The notes beneath the pieces are model-generated. The model made no database searches. It was not told the origin of the DNA and worked only from the letters and a program-made list of their open reading frames with translations. From Litoditis marina (taxonomy: Eukaryota > Nematoda > Chromadorea > Rhabditida > Rhabditidae): 64,000 nucleotides of DNA. The position numbers were made by a program, and so were the translations under genes. This document shows positions 62,701 through 64,000 of the stretch, in pieces (the first letter of the stretch is position 1; every line of letters starts with the position of its first letter). Location of the stretch: positions 46,495,597 to 46,559,596 of the forward strand of contig OZ038433.1 of NCBI GenBank assembly GCA_964036275.1, written 5' to 3'.

Positions 62701-62803
62701 TACCAAATTTCTTTTTTAGGCGAGCGAATCGATTCGCAAGGAATTGGACGAGCTCTACAAGAAGGACAACCACCCTGGAAACAGACGCCGTCGCATGGTC
62801 TGA
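59712..62803 (+). CDS. Secreted DUF148 / SXP-RAL-2 (Ani s 5-like) family protein
   Basis: Six exons join in phase 0: 59712-59768, 60033-60095, 61467-61634, 61999-62079, 62281-62364, 62720-62803, giving 178 residues. Exon 1 encodes a signal peptide (MKCFVLLLILSVFLTKSEA) and follows a TTTCAG that could accept a spliced leader. The body is the all-helical DUF148 domain, with family motifs LSPEVRRRVLFPSG, SQEVRAQFEAIWNNHDISR, LNPTQMREFEKYLVGMKKK and SPEARAVHEKLNDLRQQRHN. The C-terminus is basic (NRRRRMV). DUF148 proteins are nematode-specific, secreted and abundant; some bind divalent cations and several are allergens in parasites, but their job in free-living worms is unclear. If the last intron is retained, translation stops at once (GTG TAG), giving a shorter tail. 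A CACGTG-type element lies in intron 1 and G runs in intron 2. Confidence 0.9.
59817..59930 (+). repeat. CACGTG-type inverted-repeat element copy
   Basis: TACTAGAAGTTAATTGAATA then GTCACGTGAAGTTAGCATT at the left, GTGCAATTGACTAACAGT at the right. In intron 1 of the DUF148 gene, about 50 bp after the first exon. Confidence 0.8.
60837..60858 (+). repeat. Poly-G run of 22
   Basis: Homopolymer G in intron 2 of the DUF148 gene. Another 13-G run is at 60356-60368 and a G-rich stretch at about 61190-61203. Confidence 0.95.
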
Positions 62804-63851
62804 GAGACAAGAGACAGATTTCTCTTGATGTTAAGTAATAATGATGAAACATTCTGTTGATCTTATTGGTGTACTACAAAATTTTGAAATTAGTTCTGAG
62901 GTAATTGCAGAACACAAATTTTGCTAATGTTTCAAAATGGATAGAAGAAACACTCGAAACATGTAAGAAGCCACCCACGGAAAATAAAATAGAACACTCT
63001 TCTATAAACTTTTATAGAAATCTGAGAAGTAAAACAAACAAAATGGCACATCTAAATGACTTACACTTAAAACCGGGTCATTTTGTCGTTTTTGCACAAT
63101 TCTGCTGTGTAAAAACCATATAAAGTTACTTGTATAATGACATTCTCACGAGGGAAATATGAAATCATCACAAAAATTATGATTCACTTCCAAAAAAAAG
63201 TATAAATGCACACTTCAATGACTAGAAATCTGTTTGAATATCATCCATCTATAGTTCCTATTCGGTTTAGAAAGGACTTACAATAGTTTCTAAACGCACT
63301 TTTAAAGTGGACATATGAGTGTGTATGCTGAAACATCCCGGATCACCATAATCCAATTCTGCGTCTCGCGCTTTACACACTATTTCTCGCAACGGGGATG
63401 CGAGAGCAGATAAATAGCGTATGTTCGAGGAGACGCAGGCTGAGATAGAGAAGGCGACATGTTCTAATACGGTCTCTGTAGTCACTAAACAGTATTGAAT
63501 ATAAGATAATAACAATCCTGAATTCTACATGACTATATAGGATATAATCATTGACTAGTACACAATATTTCTACAAAGTACCCGAATTCACAAGGAAAGT
63601 GCACATAATACAGTATTTACTAGTCGTAATTAAAAAAGTCACGTAAACTTAAAAGATCATATGGAACTGTGTAAAATGTTAATGATTGTTGATGTCTCCA
63701 AACGGCTTTGAACGTTTTACGTGACCAAGTTCTACGAATATATGAATTTCACACAAAATGACTATTCAACTAAAATTTCTTATAAGTTGAACGATTTTGT
63801 ACATTTCTCTACGTTTTTTTCGGAACAAAACAATGTAACGTCGATTGGAAC
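62804..63851. other. Intergenic region between convergent genes
   Basis: AT-rich 3' flanks of two converging genes, with one TCTGCGTCTC foldback element (63350-63446). No gene seen. Confidence 0.55.
63350..63446. mobile_element. Small inverted-repeat element (TCTGCGTCTC ends), copy 2
   Basis: CAATTCTGCGTCTCGCG at the left and GGAGACGCAGGCTGAGA at the right, with ACACTATTTCTCGC and AATAGCGTATGTTCGA inside, matching 44147-44250. Confidence 0.8.
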
Positions 63852-64000
63852 TCAATGTCGACCGTCCAGAGCGTCGAGGTATTTGTAGTCTATCAACCGA
63901 GGGATCAGTGTGTGCCTGAAACATGCAAATGTATTTTCCGTATCACAGACAATAGGAAACCTTGACGGCATCATTACTAACCGAACATTGATTCGAAAGT
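63852..64000 (-). CDS. 3' end of an unrecognised protein gene (partial at right edge)
   Basis: Two exons, 64000-63961 and 63915-63852, joined by a 45-bp intron (GTTTCC..TTTCAG) of typical nematode size. The joined frame reads FRINVRLVMMPSR then HTLIPRLIDYKYLDALDGRH and a stop. The in-phase join and the compact intron support a real gene, but the GTTTCC donor is weak and the piece is too short to name. Its bulk lies beyond the window. Confidence 0.55.
   Translation of the reverse strand, partial: FRINVRLVMMPSRFPIVCDTENTFACFRHTLIPRLIDYKYLDALDGRH

Overview
The window is nuclear DNA of a nematode, most likely a free-living rhabditid. Four things point there: introns end in the nematode TTTCAG consensus, genes carry an Sre-type chemoreceptor and a secreted DUF148 (SXP/RAL-2, Ani s 5-like) protein, the orthologues of eIF2B-epsilon and UBE3C are split by many introns, and several ATGs sit right after an AG that could accept a spliced leader. 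Introns are often 0.3 to 3 kb and loaded with repeats, larger than usual in C. elegans. I cannot name the species.

Layout. 1-4849 (+): the 3' two thirds of the eIF2B-epsilon gene (partial at the left edge). 5116-24783 (+): a UBE3C-type HECT ubiquitin ligase over about 20 kb; one 4.6 kb stretch of it (about 15.0-19.6 kb) is invaded by palindromic elements, a 130-bp tandem array carrying ten TGACGTCA sites, and a GGCGCC-rich tandem array. 28822-40840 (+): a nine-exon peptide-type 7TM receptor resembling FMRFamide receptors, which I could splice to a 351-residue protein. 42071-46619 (+): an Sre-family 7TM chemoreceptor whose 3' end is unresolved. 48047-50334 (+): a decayed CR1/Jockey-like LINE fragment. 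50557-55670 (-): a four-exon gene for a 133-residue secreted helical protein, with a second LINE fragment, a tRNA-related SINE and an AATTCC-rich satellite in its introns. 59712-62803 (+): a six-exon gene for a 178-residue secreted DUF148 protein. 63852-64000 (-): the last two exons of an unrecognised gene running off the right edge.

The genes do not form one pathway. The first two are housekeeping genes (translation initiation, protein turnover) in the same orientation with 266 bp between them, possibly an operon. The next two are neuronal or chemosensory receptors, and the last complete two encode small secreted proteins. I saw no bacterial-type system, CRISPR array or virus. The most unusual material is the repeat landscape: at least eight small inverted-repeat families shared between introns and intergenic DNA of all the genes, plus the CRE-site array.
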